Of a DNA stretch of 64,000 nt, positions 26,032 to 34,331 are shown piece after piece. The notes under the pieces were generated by a model that was given only the letters and a program-made list of their open reading frames with translations, did not search any database and was not told where the DNA came from. How positions within the stretch are numbered: the first letter of the stretch is position 1; each line of letters begins with the position of its first letter. The position numbers and the translations under genes are program-made. Location of the stretch: assembly GCA_021203305.1 (NCBI GenBank), contig JAJQBK010000019.1:1-64000 (forward strand), read 5' to 3'. The stretch comes from Lachnospiraceae bacterium (GTDB taxonomy: Bacteria > Bacillota > Clostridia > Lachnospirales > Lachnospiraceae).

Positions 26032-27327
26032 TTATACTACCTTCAGTCTCGCCTTCTTCAATTCCTCAGCGGTTGTCACTCTCTTAATATGCCCGCCCAG
26101 GCTCATCAGCTTCTCCGGGAAATCCTCATATCCCCTTTCAATATAGTGGATATGATCCACTGTGGAAAAGCCCTCCGCCGCCAGAGCTGCCAGCACCAGA
26201 GCCGCGCCGGCCCTTAAATCTGTAGCGCTGATGGACGCCCCGTCATATTTCTCCACACCCTCAATGATCGCCACATTGCCCTCAATGGTCACATTCGCTC
26301 CCATCTTGGTCAGCTCCTCCAGATAGCGGAAACGGTTTTCAAATATACTCTCCCGCACAATGCTGGTCGCCCCCGCCGACAATCCCAGCGTCACGGAAAT
26401 CTGGGGCTGCATATCTGTGGGAAATCCCGGATAGGGCATGGTCTTGACTTGGGTCCCTTTCAGGCGCTTGGAGCAAAATACTCTGACCGCGTCGTCGGAT
26501 TCCTGCACCTCGCAGCCGATTTCCTTCAGCTTGGCGCTGATACATTCCAGATGCTTGGGGATAATATTCTTGACTGTCACATCTCCCTTGGTAATGGCCG
26601 CCGCCATCATGAAGGTACCCGCTTCAATCTGGTCGGGAATCACAGTATACTCTGATCCATGCAGGCTCTTGACGCCCCGGATTCGGATCACATCCGTCCC
26701 GGCGCCCTTAATGTTGGCCCCCATGCTGTTCAGGAAATTGGCCACATCCACCACATGGGGTTCCTTCGCCACGTTCTCAATCACAGTCTGACCCTCCGCC
26801 AGCACCGCCGCCAGCATCAGATTGATCGTCGCCCCCACGCTCACCACATCCAGAAAAATATGGGCGCTCGTCAGGTCAATCGCCTCCGTGATGATAATCC
26901 CGTGCTCCAGCCTGACCTTGGCTCCCATGGCCTTAAAGCCCTTGATATGCTGATCGATGGCGCGGGTGCCGATCTCACAGCCTCCGGGAAGGCTCACACT
27001 GGCGGACTTATACTTGCCAAGCAGCGCTCCCAGGAAATAATAGGAGGCGCGCATTTTGCGAATTCCGTTCCCCTCAATCGCAGTGGTAAAAATCTGCGAC
27101 GCATTTATCTTTACCTGATGTCTGCCCTGGCGTTCCACCACAACGCCGATATTCTTCATGGCATCCAGCAGGACATTAATATCCCTGATATCCGGCAGAT
27201 TATCAATAATAACGGTATCATCTGTCATAAGGGCTGCAGCCAGAATTGGCAGGGCCGCGTTCTTGGCGCCGCCGATCTCGACCTCACCTACCAGCGGGTT
27301 GCCGCCCCAAATCGCGTATTGGTCCAT
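26032..27327 (-). CDS. murA: UDP-N-acetylglucosamine 1-carboxyvinyltransferase
   Basis: 431 residues. It moves enolpyruvate from PEP to UDP-GlcNAc, the first committed step of peptidoglycan synthesis. It has the EPSP-synthase-like double fold, Lys22/Asn23 in GGAKNAALP, the active-site loop with C117 (PGGCEIGTR, the fosfomycin target), and the conserved end DLRAGAALVLAAL. The Cys form should be fosfomycin sensitive. Its own promoter is at 27365-27393 and a terminator follows. Firmicutes often carry two MurA paralogues; which one this is cannot be told. Confidence 0.94.
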   Translation of the reverse strand: MDQYAIWGGNPLVGEVEIGGAKNAALPILAAALMTDDTVIIDNLPDIRDINVLLDAMKNIGVVVERQGRHQVKINASQIFTTAIEGNGIRKMRASYYFLGALLGKYKSASVSLPGGCEIGTRAIDQHIKGFKAMGAKVRLEHGIIITEAIDLTSAHIFLDVVSVGATINLMLAAVLAEGQTVIENVAKEPHVVDVANFLNSMGANIKGAGTDVIRIRGVKSLHGSEYTVIPDQIEAGTFMMAAAITKGDVTVKNIIPKHLECISAKLKEIGCEVQESDDAVRVFCSKRLKGTQVKTMPYPGFPTDMQPQISVTLGLSAGATSIVRESIFENRFRYLEELTKMGANVTIEGNVAIIEGVEKYDGASISATDLRAGAALVLAALAAEGFSTVDHIHYIERGYEDFPEKLMSLGGHIKRVTTAEELKKARLKVV

Positions 27328-27364
27328 ATGATACTCCTATCTCCATTTCAATCACGTATACTCT

Positions 27365-27393
27365 ATTTTACACTATTTTCCTGAAAATGTAAA
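27365..27393 (-). promoter_or_regulatory. Sigma-A promoter of murA
   Basis: TTTACA (27388-27393) and TAAAAT (27365-27370) on the minus strand, 17 bases apart. They lie about 40-65 bases upstream of the start codon. Confidence 0.7.
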
Positions 27394-27483
27394 CGAAAAC
27401 AATGTTACTATTTGCAGCCGGCTTGAGAGATATAAACAGACTCGTCAAGCGTAGTTTGCCTGTAAGAGGCCGCGAATAGTACC

Positions 27484-29052
27484 TCAGGATGAAACGTACA
27501 ATAACGGATTCACCGCCACTCCATTCACCCGGATCTCAAAGTGCAGATGAGGTCCTGTGCTGTTGCCCGTATTGCCGCTTAAGGCAATGCTCTGTCCCTG
27601 CGCCACCGTATCGCCCACAGACACCAGAATCTTGCTTAAGTGGGCATATCTGGTCTCCTTGCCATCCGGGTGCTGGATATAAATACAATAGCCGTAGCTG
27701 CTGCTCCATCCGGCCCTGGTGACCGTACCGCCGGAGGAGGCGTACACCGTAGTTCCCACCGGGACAGCCCAGTCCACGCCCTTGTGGGTCGTGCCCCAGC
27801 GCGAGCCAAAGCCCGAGGACAGCGTGCCGCCGTAAATCGGCTTAATATAAGTAGGCGGAATCTGGGTGCCGCGCTCGACAATCTTGGGGACTGCCTCCAT
27901 CAGCACATCTTCCACTAAAACGTCCTTATCCTCCTCCTCACCGTTTAAGTAAGTCACGTTGGCCACAATCTCCCTGTAGCCCGTGGAGGGATTCTGCAAG
28001 GTCTCGCTTTCCGTCGTATACCAGTCGTCATTGTCAATATAGATCGTGTCCGCGTCATACTCCTCCGCACGAAACTCTGTGGCAACATAGGCCACAGTCA
28101 GGGTAGATGTGGGCACAGTGATAATCAGCTCCTGATCCACGCGGATGATGGTGCTCTCACTCTCCAGCGCGTCGTTCATCTCAATCAGATCCTCCATGGG
28201 CACGCCGGTGGTCAGGGCAATCTGCCCCAGGGTATCGCCGCTCTGCACGGTGTAAATCTCATTTTCCAGATCCTCATTTAAAAGATCGGCCAGAACCTCC
28301 TCCACGGTACTGATATTCTCCGGGTCAAGGTAGCACTCCGCGATCTCGATTCGATCCACAAAGTACATCTCAAGGGCGCCCAGATCATAATCGTCCATTC
28401 CCAGCTCTTCCGCGTAGGTTTCCTCGTCGAACAGCTCGTCCTCCAGCACAGTGTAGCCCGCCAGATTCCTGTCCACGCTGCCGCTCTCCTCCTCATCTCC
28501 CATTTCAATCACGGCGGTCAGCACCGCAAAGGCGCGGTCGTCGTCAAACTGAATGCTGACCTCAAAATCGCCGCCCAGATTATAGGTGCCCACAACCTCC
28601 TGGAGCACCTCCTGCACCTCTGATACGCTGGACAGCGCCGCCATGTAACCATTGATTTTCAGCATGTAGGCGCGCTCCAGGGTTTCCACCACGCAGTCGG
28701 ACAGAATTGTCTCCATGCTGGCTGTCATTTCCTCTTCGTCCGTCATGGTCCCGGCGATCATGTGCTGTCCCTCCACGGTAAGCTCCGCGGAGATAAAGGT
28801 GATCTCGTCCGTCTGGGAGGTCAGCGACTCCTTGGCCGTCTGAAAACAGTGGTTGGCCGTCTGTTCATCCTCCGCCACCCCCACGTAAATATCGTTCACG
28901 TAAACCTTGTAGGAATTGATTTCTCCCCAGTCTCCGAGATCCAGGCTTGGACCAAAAAACATGCTGATAAAGAATACCCACAGCCCGCACAGGTATCCGA
29001 ATGATAATGATGATGTTTTTCCCGTTGTTTTTTTCTTATGATTTCCTGCCAT
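27484..29052 (-). CDS. M23 metallopeptidase with LysM and G5 domains
   Basis: 522 residues. It has a short basic N-terminus and one membrane segment (LSFGYLCGLWVFFISMFFG, about 16-34), a long acidic region, a LysM domain (IYTVQSGDTLGQIALTTGVP, near 262), a G5 domain (about 310-390), and the LytM/M23 zinc peptidase domain with HKGVDWAVPVGT and the HLHFE motif near the end. It probably cuts peptide cross-links in peptidoglycan, as DipM/SpoIIQ-like enzymes do. It overlaps the upstream flavin reductase gene by 17 bases. Confidence 0.9.
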   Translation of the reverse strand: MAGNHKKKTTGKTSSLSFGYLCGLWVFFISMFFGPSLDLGDWGEINSYKVYVNDIYVGVAEDEQTANHCFQTAKESLTSQTDEITFISAELTVEGQHMIAGTMTDEEEMTASMETILSDCVVETLERAYMLKINGYMAALSSVSEVQEVLQEVVGTYNLGGDFEVSIQFDDDRAFAVLTAVIEMGDEEESGSVDRNLAGYTVLEDELFDEETYAEELGMDDYDLGALEMYFVDRIEIAECYLDPENISTVEEVLADLLNEDLENEIYTVQSGDTLGQIALTTGVPMEDLIEMNDALESESTIIRVDQELIITVPTSTLTVAYVATEFRAEEYDADTIYIDNDDWYTTESETLQNPSTGYREIVANVTYLNGEEEDKDVLVEDVLMEAVPKIVERGTQIPPTYIKPIYGGTLSSGFGSRWGTTHKGVDWAVPVGTTVYASSGGTVTRAGWSSSYGYCIYIQHPDGKETRYAHLSKILVSVGDTVAQGQSIALSGNTGNSTGPHLHFEIRVNGVAVNPLLYVSS

Positions 29053-29611
29053 TTTTTCTTACGCTGTATCCAAAGGTTCCTAAGGGTCTGCCTGTGGCCA
29101 GATACTGTCCATGAGAATAGACAATGGGATTGGCCTTTTCCAGGCAAAATCTGCCTTTCTCATCCAGATAACGGTCATCCGCGTGCACCGCGGCCACACG
29201 GGCCAAAAACATGGTATGGGTCCCCAGCGCTTTCTTTTCCGTTACCACGCATTCCATATTGACCGGGCTTTCCCCGATCAGCGGCGCTCCCACCTGCTTT
29301 GCCGGCGCCGCGGTCAGTCCGCACTCTTTAAATTTGTCAATCTCCCTGCCGCTCTTTACTCCGCAATAGTCCACGGCCCACACCAGCTCCTCCGTGGCCA
29401 GGTTGATCACGAATTCTCTGGTCTCCTCAATCATTGGGTAGGAGTAACGCTCCGGCCGCACGGAGATGGACACCATGGGCGGATCAGAGCAGATGGTGCC
29501 TGTCCACGCTATGGTAAGGATATTGTGATTGCCCGCCCGGTCCGCCGCACTGACCATGACCACCGGGAGGGGATAGAGCATATTGCCCGGCTTCCAGATC
29601 TGTTTTGCCAT
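29036..29611 (-). CDS. Flavin reductase family protein (FMN-binding split barrel)
   Basis: 191 residues. The start, MAKQIWKPGNMLYPLPVVMV, and the motifs NILTIAWTGTICSDPPMVSISVR and FVINLATEELVWAVDYCGVKSG fit the flavoredoxin-like group, which binds FMN and can reduce flavins or act in electron transfer. ATG 29611 has AAGGGG upstream. Its stop overlaps the start of the M23 peptidase gene by 17 bases. The partner and substrate are not evident. Confidence 0.88.
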   Translation of the reverse strand: MAKQIWKPGNMLYPLPVVMVSAADRAGNHNILTIAWTGTICSDPPMVSISVRPERYSYPMIEETREFVINLATEELVWAVDYCGVKSGREIDKFKECGLTAAPAKQVGAPLIGESPVNMECVVTEKKALGTHTMFLARVAAVHADDRYLDEKGRFCLEKANPIVYSHGQYLATGRPLGTFGYSVRKNGRKS

Positions 29612-29729
29612 GAAAGTTCCCCTTCTTTCCTTCATCAGGCCGAACAGCAAACGATTTTATGCCGTTACCGGTCTGCGTCTTTCGGTTTATCCCCCAAAAC
29701 TCTTTCGATTTATCCGCAGAAAAGCCGCT

Positions 29730-30500
29730 CTACATTCCGGTCAGATAATCGATCACGCCAAACTGCGCCAGAATCTGAAATACCACACTGATCAGGGACA
29801 GCGCCAGAGTAATGCCGATTAAGATTGTGTTAACCAGGTGCGATTTTTTGTTCTCAAGCTGAAGCTGCGCCACCGAGGCCTGCAGCTCCTGTGTCTGGCT
29901 CTTCAGCCGCTTCACTGTCTCCTCTAAAACCTTGGAGGTCTGTTCCTCCACCACGGCCTGGACATTCTTGTATACCTTCACATTCTCCCGGTGTACATGA
30001 TTCTCCATCTGATCCTGATATGTATGCATCAGCTCCTGAAGCGCCGCGTCCTCCGATTCCTGCTCTTCCTCCTGAGATGCCGCAGCTTCCGCCTCCTCCA
30101 GCTTTTGCAGGGAAAAATCACAGAGCTGATTGACCTTTTCTCCCAGCTCCACATTCTTCAGCTGAATATGGCGCATGGTCTTGCTGATCTCCTGATATTC
30201 GCCGAGCTGCTTTGCCAGCGTCTCCATCTGCTCTCTGAGAGACTCGCTCTGCCCGCGCATAGACTCGCTCTGTTCACGCATGGACTCGCTTTGTTCACGC
30301 ATGGACTCGCTTTGTTCACGCATGGCTTCACTCTGTTTACGCAGAACCTCGTTTTGCTCTTTCAGGGCCTGCCCCTGCTCCTTCAGCATGGCCGCCTGTT
30401 CCTTCATCGCTTCCGCCTCCATGGCGTCCGCGTCCAAATTCGCCTGCATGCTCTCCTGGGAAACCAGGCGCTGCGCCAGTCTGTCTATAAAATTATCCAT
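29730..30500 (-). CDS. Tail-anchored coiled-coil protein with heptad-like repeat
   Basis: 256 residues. From about 25 to 105 it is a highly charged coiled coil built on seven-residue units (EQSESMR) encoded by near-identical 21-bp repeats at about 30243-30330. A second coiled coil runs from 150 to 215. A single membrane helix lies at the C-terminus (VNTILIGITLALSLISVVFQ). There is no signal peptide, so it is probably cytoplasmic and anchored by its tail. I recognise no family. GGGGAGG precedes the ATG, and a good promoter lies upstream (30561-30589). Confidence 0.65.
   Translation of the reverse strand: MDNFIDRLAQRLVSQESMQANLDADAMEAEAMKEQAAMLKEQGQALKEQNEVLRKQSEAMREQSESMREQSESMREQSESMRGQSESLREQMETLAKQLGEYQEISKTMRHIQLKNVELGEKVNQLCDFSLQKLEEAEAAASQEEEQESEDAALQELMHTYQDQMENHVHRENVKVYKNVQAVVEEQTSKVLEETVKRLKSQTQELQASVAQLQLENKKSHLVNTILIGITLALSLISVVFQILAQFGVIDYLTGM
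30243..30330. repeat. 21-bp tandem repeat within the coiled-coil gene
   Basis: About four copies of a 21-bp unit (CATGGACTCGCTTTGTTCACG and variants) encode the 7-residue unit SMREQSE on the minus strand. The near-identity points to recent slippage or unequal exchange. Confidence 0.8.
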
Positions 30501-30560
30501 CCGTATACCTCCCCAAAAGAGCCGCCGCCCATGGTCTGTTTTCTGAACGTTATAAAAAGG

Positions 30561-30589
30561 ATTGTAACATCTTTCCCGTTGTTTTACAA
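30561..30589 (-). promoter_or_regulatory. Sigma-A promoter of the coiled-coil gene
   Basis: TTGTAA (30584-30589) and TACAAT (30561-30566) on the minus strand, 17 bases apart. They lie about 60-90 bases upstream of the start codon. Confidence 0.7.
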
Positions 30590-30772
30590 GCTCATATTTT
30601 CTTGTGCATTTTTGCCATATATTTTTCTGTGGAAAATAATTTTTTGTGTATTTTAACTCATTGTTCACATGCCGTTCATAATTTGTTCATGATTATACTG
30701 TATAGCGACAGCATAACAAAGGAAAATCCCTTTGGAAGCATTTGGGAAATCAGATATATTTTTTCATAATAA

Positions 30773-30794
30773 GCCCGGGCGCCAGCGCCCGGGC
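30773..30794. other. GC-rich palindrome
   Basis: GCCCGGGCG and CGCCCGGGC form an almost perfect inverted repeat. It lies between the amt terminator and the coiled-coil promoter and may be a second terminator. Confidence 0.4.
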
Positions 30795-30808
30795 ACTCCT
30801 CATTTACT

Positions 30809-30861
30809 AAGAAACGGCAAAGCGGAAGAGGCCCAAAACCTCTTCCGCTCTGTCGTTTCTT
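30809..30861 (-). terminator. Long intrinsic terminator after amt-PII
   Basis: A 22-bp near-perfect stem (AAGAAACG, GCGGAAGAGG and their complements) surrounds a 7-base loop. It follows the fusion gene's stop codon by about 23 bases. Confidence 0.75.
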
Positions 30862-30884
30862 AAGGGAGTAAAAAGTTGGTATAT

Positions 30885-32651
30885 TTATTCTACATCCTGC
30901 AGGGCGGCGAAGCCTTCCTCGCCGGTGCGGACTTTGACCACATTATCCAGGCTGTACACAAAAATCTTGCCGTCTCCGATATGGCCGGTATACAGCGCCT
31001 TCTTGGCGGTCTCCACCACATGCTCCACGGAAATCTTGGAGATGACCACTTCCACCTTGATCTTGGGAAGCAGCGTCGCGTCCAGCTCTACGCCGCGGTA
31101 TTTCTCGCCGGCGCCCTTCTGAATGCCGCAGCCCATAACGTTGGTCACGGTCATGCCGGTCACGCCCAGCTCGTTCAGTGCCTTTCTCAGGGCGTCGTAG
31201 CGGCTCATCTTGGCGATAATAACCACCTTGTGGATGCCGCTGTTCACAGGGGACGGTACCTCCACAACCGGAACCGCCGCGTTCTTTTTCACCTCAGAAG
31301 CTGTCGCGTAATCGCTGGAGCCCAGGTCAGTGTTCTCGTTCACATCCATCACACCACCGGTCACATCCATAATGGAGAAACCCGCGTAAGCGCTGGGAAG
31401 CCCATGCTCCGTAGCGTCAAGGCCGGTGATTTCCTCCTCCTCGGAGACGCGCAGGCCAAAGATTGCCTTAATGACCAGGAACGCGACAGTAATGGTAACA
31501 ACTGTCCAGGCCGCCACCGTCACAAAGCCGGTCAGCTGGATGCCCAGAAGCTTGAGGCCGCCGCCGTAGAACAGGCCCACCAGCTCATTGCCGTTCGCGT
31601 CCGCGATGCTGTAGCCGGGAGCGGTATTGGTGGCAAACAGCCCGACCGCGATGGTACCCCAGATACCGTTCAGGCAGTGAACCGCAACCGCGCCCACCGG
31701 GTCGTCAATTCTCAGTACATTATCCAGCAGCCATACGCCGAAGACCACCAGCACGCCGGCCACGCCGCCGATCACTATGGCACCGAAGCAGTCCGTCACG
31801 TCGCAGGGAGCGGTGATGGCTACCAGGCCAGCCAGAGAAGCGTTTAAGCACATGGAGACATCGGGCTTGCCGTATTTTAACCAGGTAAAGATCATGCAGA
31901 CCACAGTCGCGACCGCGGGAGCTACAGTGGTAGTCAGGAACACGCTGCCCAGCTGATCCACGGAGGTGCAGGCTGCGCCGTTGAAGCCGTACCAGCCAAG
32001 CCACAGGATAAACACGCCCAGGCAGCCGATGGGAAGGTTGTGGCCGGGAAAAGCGTTGACCTTGGTGATTTTGCCGTCCTTATCCTTCACAAACTTGCCA
32101 ATTCTGGGTCCAAGGATTTTCGCGCCCACCAGGGCGGAAATGCCGCCCACCATATGGATGGCGCAGGAGCCGGCGAAATCGTGGAAGCCAATCTGGGAAA
32201 GCCAGCCGCCGCCCCAGATCCAGTGCGCCTCGATGGGGTAAATCAGTGCGGAAATCACCGCGGAGTAAATGCAGTAGGATAAAAATTTGGTTCTCTCAGC
32301 CATGGCGCCGGATACGATGGTTGCCGTGGTCGCGCAGAAGACCAGGTTGAACACAAAATTGGACCAGTCAAAGCTTTCATAGGCCGTAAAAATATCAAAG
32401 CCCGGTTTGCCGATAAAGCCTGCCAGGTCCTCGCCCAGCAGCAGACCGAAACCGATCAGAATAAACATGACTGTGCCGATACAGAAATCCATCAGGTTCT
32501 TCATCAGGATGTTGCCGGTGTTCTTGGCTCTGGTAAAGCCGGCCTCCACCATGGCAAAGCCCGCCTGCATCCAGAACACGAGGGCCGCGCCGATCAGGAA
32601 CCATACGCCAAATAATTCTCCGCTGACATATTCCATAATCTCAGTTGTCAT
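30885..32651 (-). CDS. amt: Ammonium transporter fused to a C-terminal PII regulator
   Basis: 588 residues. Residues 1 to about 420 are an Amt/Rh ammonium channel with about 11 membrane helices (WFLIGAALVFWMQAGFAMVE, HMVGGISALVGA, GFHDFAGSCAIHM and others). The last 110 residues are a complete PII (GlnB/GlnK) domain with the T-loop GCGIQKGAGEKYRGVEL and VVISKISVEHVVETAKKAL. PII proteins normally plug Amt as separate trimers; here regulator and channel are one chain. ATG 32651 is behind GGAGGC. The leader carries a strong promoter and an attenuator-like hairpin. Confidence 0.9.
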   Translation of the reverse strand: MTTEIMEYVSGELFGVWFLIGAALVFWMQAGFAMVEAGFTRAKNTGNILMKNLMDFCIGTVMFILIGFGLLLGEDLAGFIGKPGFDIFTAYESFDWSNFVFNLVFCATTATIVSGAMAERTKFLSYCIYSAVISALIYPIEAHWIWGGGWLSQIGFHDFAGSCAIHMVGGISALVGAKILGPRIGKFVKDKDGKITKVNAFPGHNLPIGCLGVFILWLGWYGFNGAACTSVDQLGSVFLTTTVAPAVATVVCMIFTWLKYGKPDVSMCLNASLAGLVAITAPCDVTDCFGAIVIGGVAGVLVVFGVWLLDNVLRIDDPVGAVAVHCLNGIWGTIAVGLFATNTAPGYSIADANGNELVGLFYGGGLKLLGIQLTGFVTVAAWTVVTITVAFLVIKAIFGLRVSEEEEITGLDATEHGLPSAYAGFSIMDVTGGVMDVNENTDLGSSDYATASEVKKNAAVPVVEVPSPVNSGIHKVVIIAKMSRYDALRKALNELGVTGMTVTNVMGCGIQKGAGEKYRGVELDATLLPKIKVEVVISKISVEHVVETAKKALYTGHIGDGKIFVYSLDNVVKVRTGEEGFAALQDVE

Positions 32652-32751
32652 AATAAGCCTCCTCAACTTGTGTAAAAGAGTTCTTCGCGACCAGCCGTCC
32701 ACGCGGGCAGGCCCGCACATCCAGCTGTCTTTTGAGAACGCTTTTACAATA

Positions 32752-32798
32752 AAAAACGGTGCGCCGGGGCATTCTCCTCAAGCATGCCTCTTCGCACC
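32752..32798 (-). terminator. Attenuator-type terminator in the amt leader
   Basis: GGTGCG and CGCACC, with an inner GGCAT/ATGCC stem, form a hairpin that is followed on the minus strand by GTTTTTT. It lies between the promoter and the start of amt, so amt expression probably needs antitermination. Confidence 0.65.
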
Positions 32799-32812
32799 AT
32801 CCCGTTTGAGCC

Positions 32813-32831
32813 GGCGGCCAACCGTGCCGCC
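32813..32831 (-). promoter_or_regulatory. Hairpin with ACGGTT loop upstream of the amt attenuator
   Basis: GGCGGC and GCCGCC form a 6-bp stem around ACGGTTG. A at loop position 1 and G at position 4 fit the loops bound by ANTAR antitermination proteins, which control nitrogen genes in some Clostridia. The second hairpin expected for such a site is less clear. Confidence 0.35.
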
Positions 32832-32922
32832 CTGCTCCAGTATAGATATATTTTTTCACGATCCGCGGAAAAAAACAAAAGCACCGTGGATTACCCAACA
32901 GCGCCATTGCTTTATGCGATAA

Positions 32923-32951
32923 AATATATCACTGTTTTTTTTCGGTGTCAA
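32923..32951 (-). promoter_or_regulatory. Strong sigma-A promoter of amt-PII
   Basis: TTGACA (32946-32951) and TATATT (32923-32928) on the minus strand, 17 bases apart. The leader is about 265 nt. Confidence 0.8.
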
Positions 32952-32996
32952 CGCGAAAAATTTATGGTTTTTTTATAATTTCAGAAATAATTTATA

Positions 32997-33683
32997 TTAC
33001 TTTTGCACAATAAATTCCTGCTGTTCCTCCTCTTTTTCCCTGTTCAGCTCCTGAATGGCCTCATTGATAACCTCCATTCTGCCGTCCAGGTCAGTCACCA
33101 TTTTGGAGCAGACCAGAAGCTCCTCGCGAAAGTCCTCCGGAACGGTGCCCTCGAATTTATATTTGATCTTGTGCTCCAGGGACGCCCAGAAATCCATGGC
33201 GACGGTGCGGATCTGAATCTCCACTCTGGTGTTCACGGTTTTTTCCGTCAGATAGACGGGAATGGTAATGATCATGTGGTAGCTTCGGTAGCCGCTCTGC
33301 TTGGGATAACGTATATAATCCTTGACAGAGATCACGTTGATATCCTTCTGCTGGGCAATGATCTGGGCCAGCTCATAGATATCGGAGGTAAAGGAGCAGA
33401 TCAGGCGGATCCCAGCGATGTCATTGACCCTCTCCACCATGTTGGAGATGGTGGGCTCCAGGCCATAGCGGTTCAGCTTGCGCACGATGCTCTCCGGGGT
33501 CTTGATGCGGGATTTGATATGTTCAATAGGGTTATACTGGTGGACATGCTGAAACTCATCGTTGAGGATCTCCATTTTGGTCTCCACCTGTTTTAAGGCG
33601 GAGCGGTAGATGAGGATGACCTCCTGCCAGCTCTCTATGTCGTAGTTTTTAATCGAATTTTCTTCCATTCCTGCTTCACTCAT
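32997..33683 (-). CDS. Small alarmone synthetase (RelP/RelQ-like GTP pyrophosphokinase)
   Basis: 228 residues, with only the (p)ppGpp synthetase domain and no hydrolase, TGS or ACT domains. Motifs: RIKTPESIVRKL (substrate helix), NDIAGIRLIC, YPKQSGYRSYHMI and VEIQIRTVAMDFWASLEHKI. It transfers pyrophosphate from ATP to GDP or GTP. The length and the C-terminal helix are like RelQ (YjbM), which forms tetramers. The start may be MEENSIKNYD (33668). It is divergent from the small gene at 33974, with the repeat element between them. Confidence 0.9.
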   Translation of the reverse strand: MSEAGMEENSIKNYDIESWQEVILIYRSALKQVETKMEILNDEFQHVHQYNPIEHIKSRIKTPESIVRKLNRYGLEPTISNMVERVNDIAGIRLICSFTSDIYELAQIIAQQKDINVISVKDYIRYPKQSGYRSYHMIITIPVYLTEKTVNTRVEIQIRTVAMDFWASLEHKIKYKFEGTVPEDFREELLVCSKMVTDLDGRMEVINEAIQELNREKEEEQQEFIVQK

Positions 33684-33723
33684 GTTATACTATGCCTGTT
33701 ATTTGGTGGGTAGCAATGGCTCG

Positions 33724-33870
33724 CATGACACAGCAAAACTGTTTCGCTCATGCCGTGCGTAGCACTCCGATGAGCCCCGAAAACATAAAAAGTGTTCAGC
33801 AAAGGCTTCCACTTTTTATTGGTCTCATCTCCGTCGCACAGAAATCGCTCGACAGTTTTGCTGTGTCATG
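33724..33870 (-). repeat. Dispersed 150-nt hairpin element, copy 2
   Basis: 19-bp perfect outer arms (33724-33742 and 33852-33870). Read on the minus strand it aligns end to end with copy 1 at 21101-21250: identical GCGATTTCTG, GATGAGACC, GTGGAAGCC-TGCTGAACAC, GGGGCTCATCGGA and CATGAGCGAAACAGTTT. The arms and the inner stem differ from copy 1 but stay complementary. Confidence 0.75.
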
Positions 33871-33973
33871 CTCTGTCTTGCAGCTCTCTATGTAGTTCAC
33901 AGCTATTATGCCGCCTGTTTCGCAGTCATTTTTCCGGCGAAACAGATTCTGTTTAGAAAGGTACTATGGCGCC

Positions 33974-34237
33974 ATGTTCCGTATCTGGTTTAAGATTATC
34001 AGAGATAATCATATGGTGAAAGACGCGGTCATTGAGGATTCCTCCAACGACACGCGCACACACAAAATTCTTCGCGCCCTGGAGGAGGTCTGCTCTCAGT
34101 TTGATTTAGGACAGCCGGTGTGGCTCGACGCTACGGTCAGGGACTTTCAGCGGCACTCCAAAGCGCGGTTTTTTCAGGATAATTTCATTGAGCACATTGA
34201 TTTCGATTATATGGAGATTCAGGTGATCGAGGAGTAA
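33974..34237 (+). CDS. Short conserved hypothetical protein
   Basis: 87 residues starting MFRIWFKIIRDNHMVKDAVI and ending with acidic residues. The middle (RTHKILRALEEVCSQFDLGQPVWLD) is helical, and the end (FQRHSKARFFQDNFIEHIDFDYMEIQVIEE) looks like a compact alpha/beta protein. No domain is recognised. One of the few plus-strand genes in the core region; AAAGG lies about 13 bases before the ATG. It faces galE convergently. Confidence 0.5.
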   Translation: MFRIWFKIIRDNHMVKDAVIEDSSNDTRTHKILRALEEVCSQFDLGQPVWLDATVRDFQRHSKARFFQDNFIEHIDFDYMEIQVIEE

Positions 34238-34331
34238 ATCTCCACAATCCCCACCGTAAACGGTAGCCATGGTTTTCACGTCCCGCGACCGTCAGCTGCC
34301 TGTTATCAGCGGACATCAGGCTCAAAGCCTC

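Noticed and set aside
30243-30330. Tandem repeat as a possible CRISPR array
   Set aside because: The 21-bp units are contiguous without spacers, lie in frame inside a coding gene and there are no cas genes.
30876-31847. 323-codon plus-strand frame
   Set aside because: Antisense to the Amt-PII fusion gene; His-rich mirror composition only.
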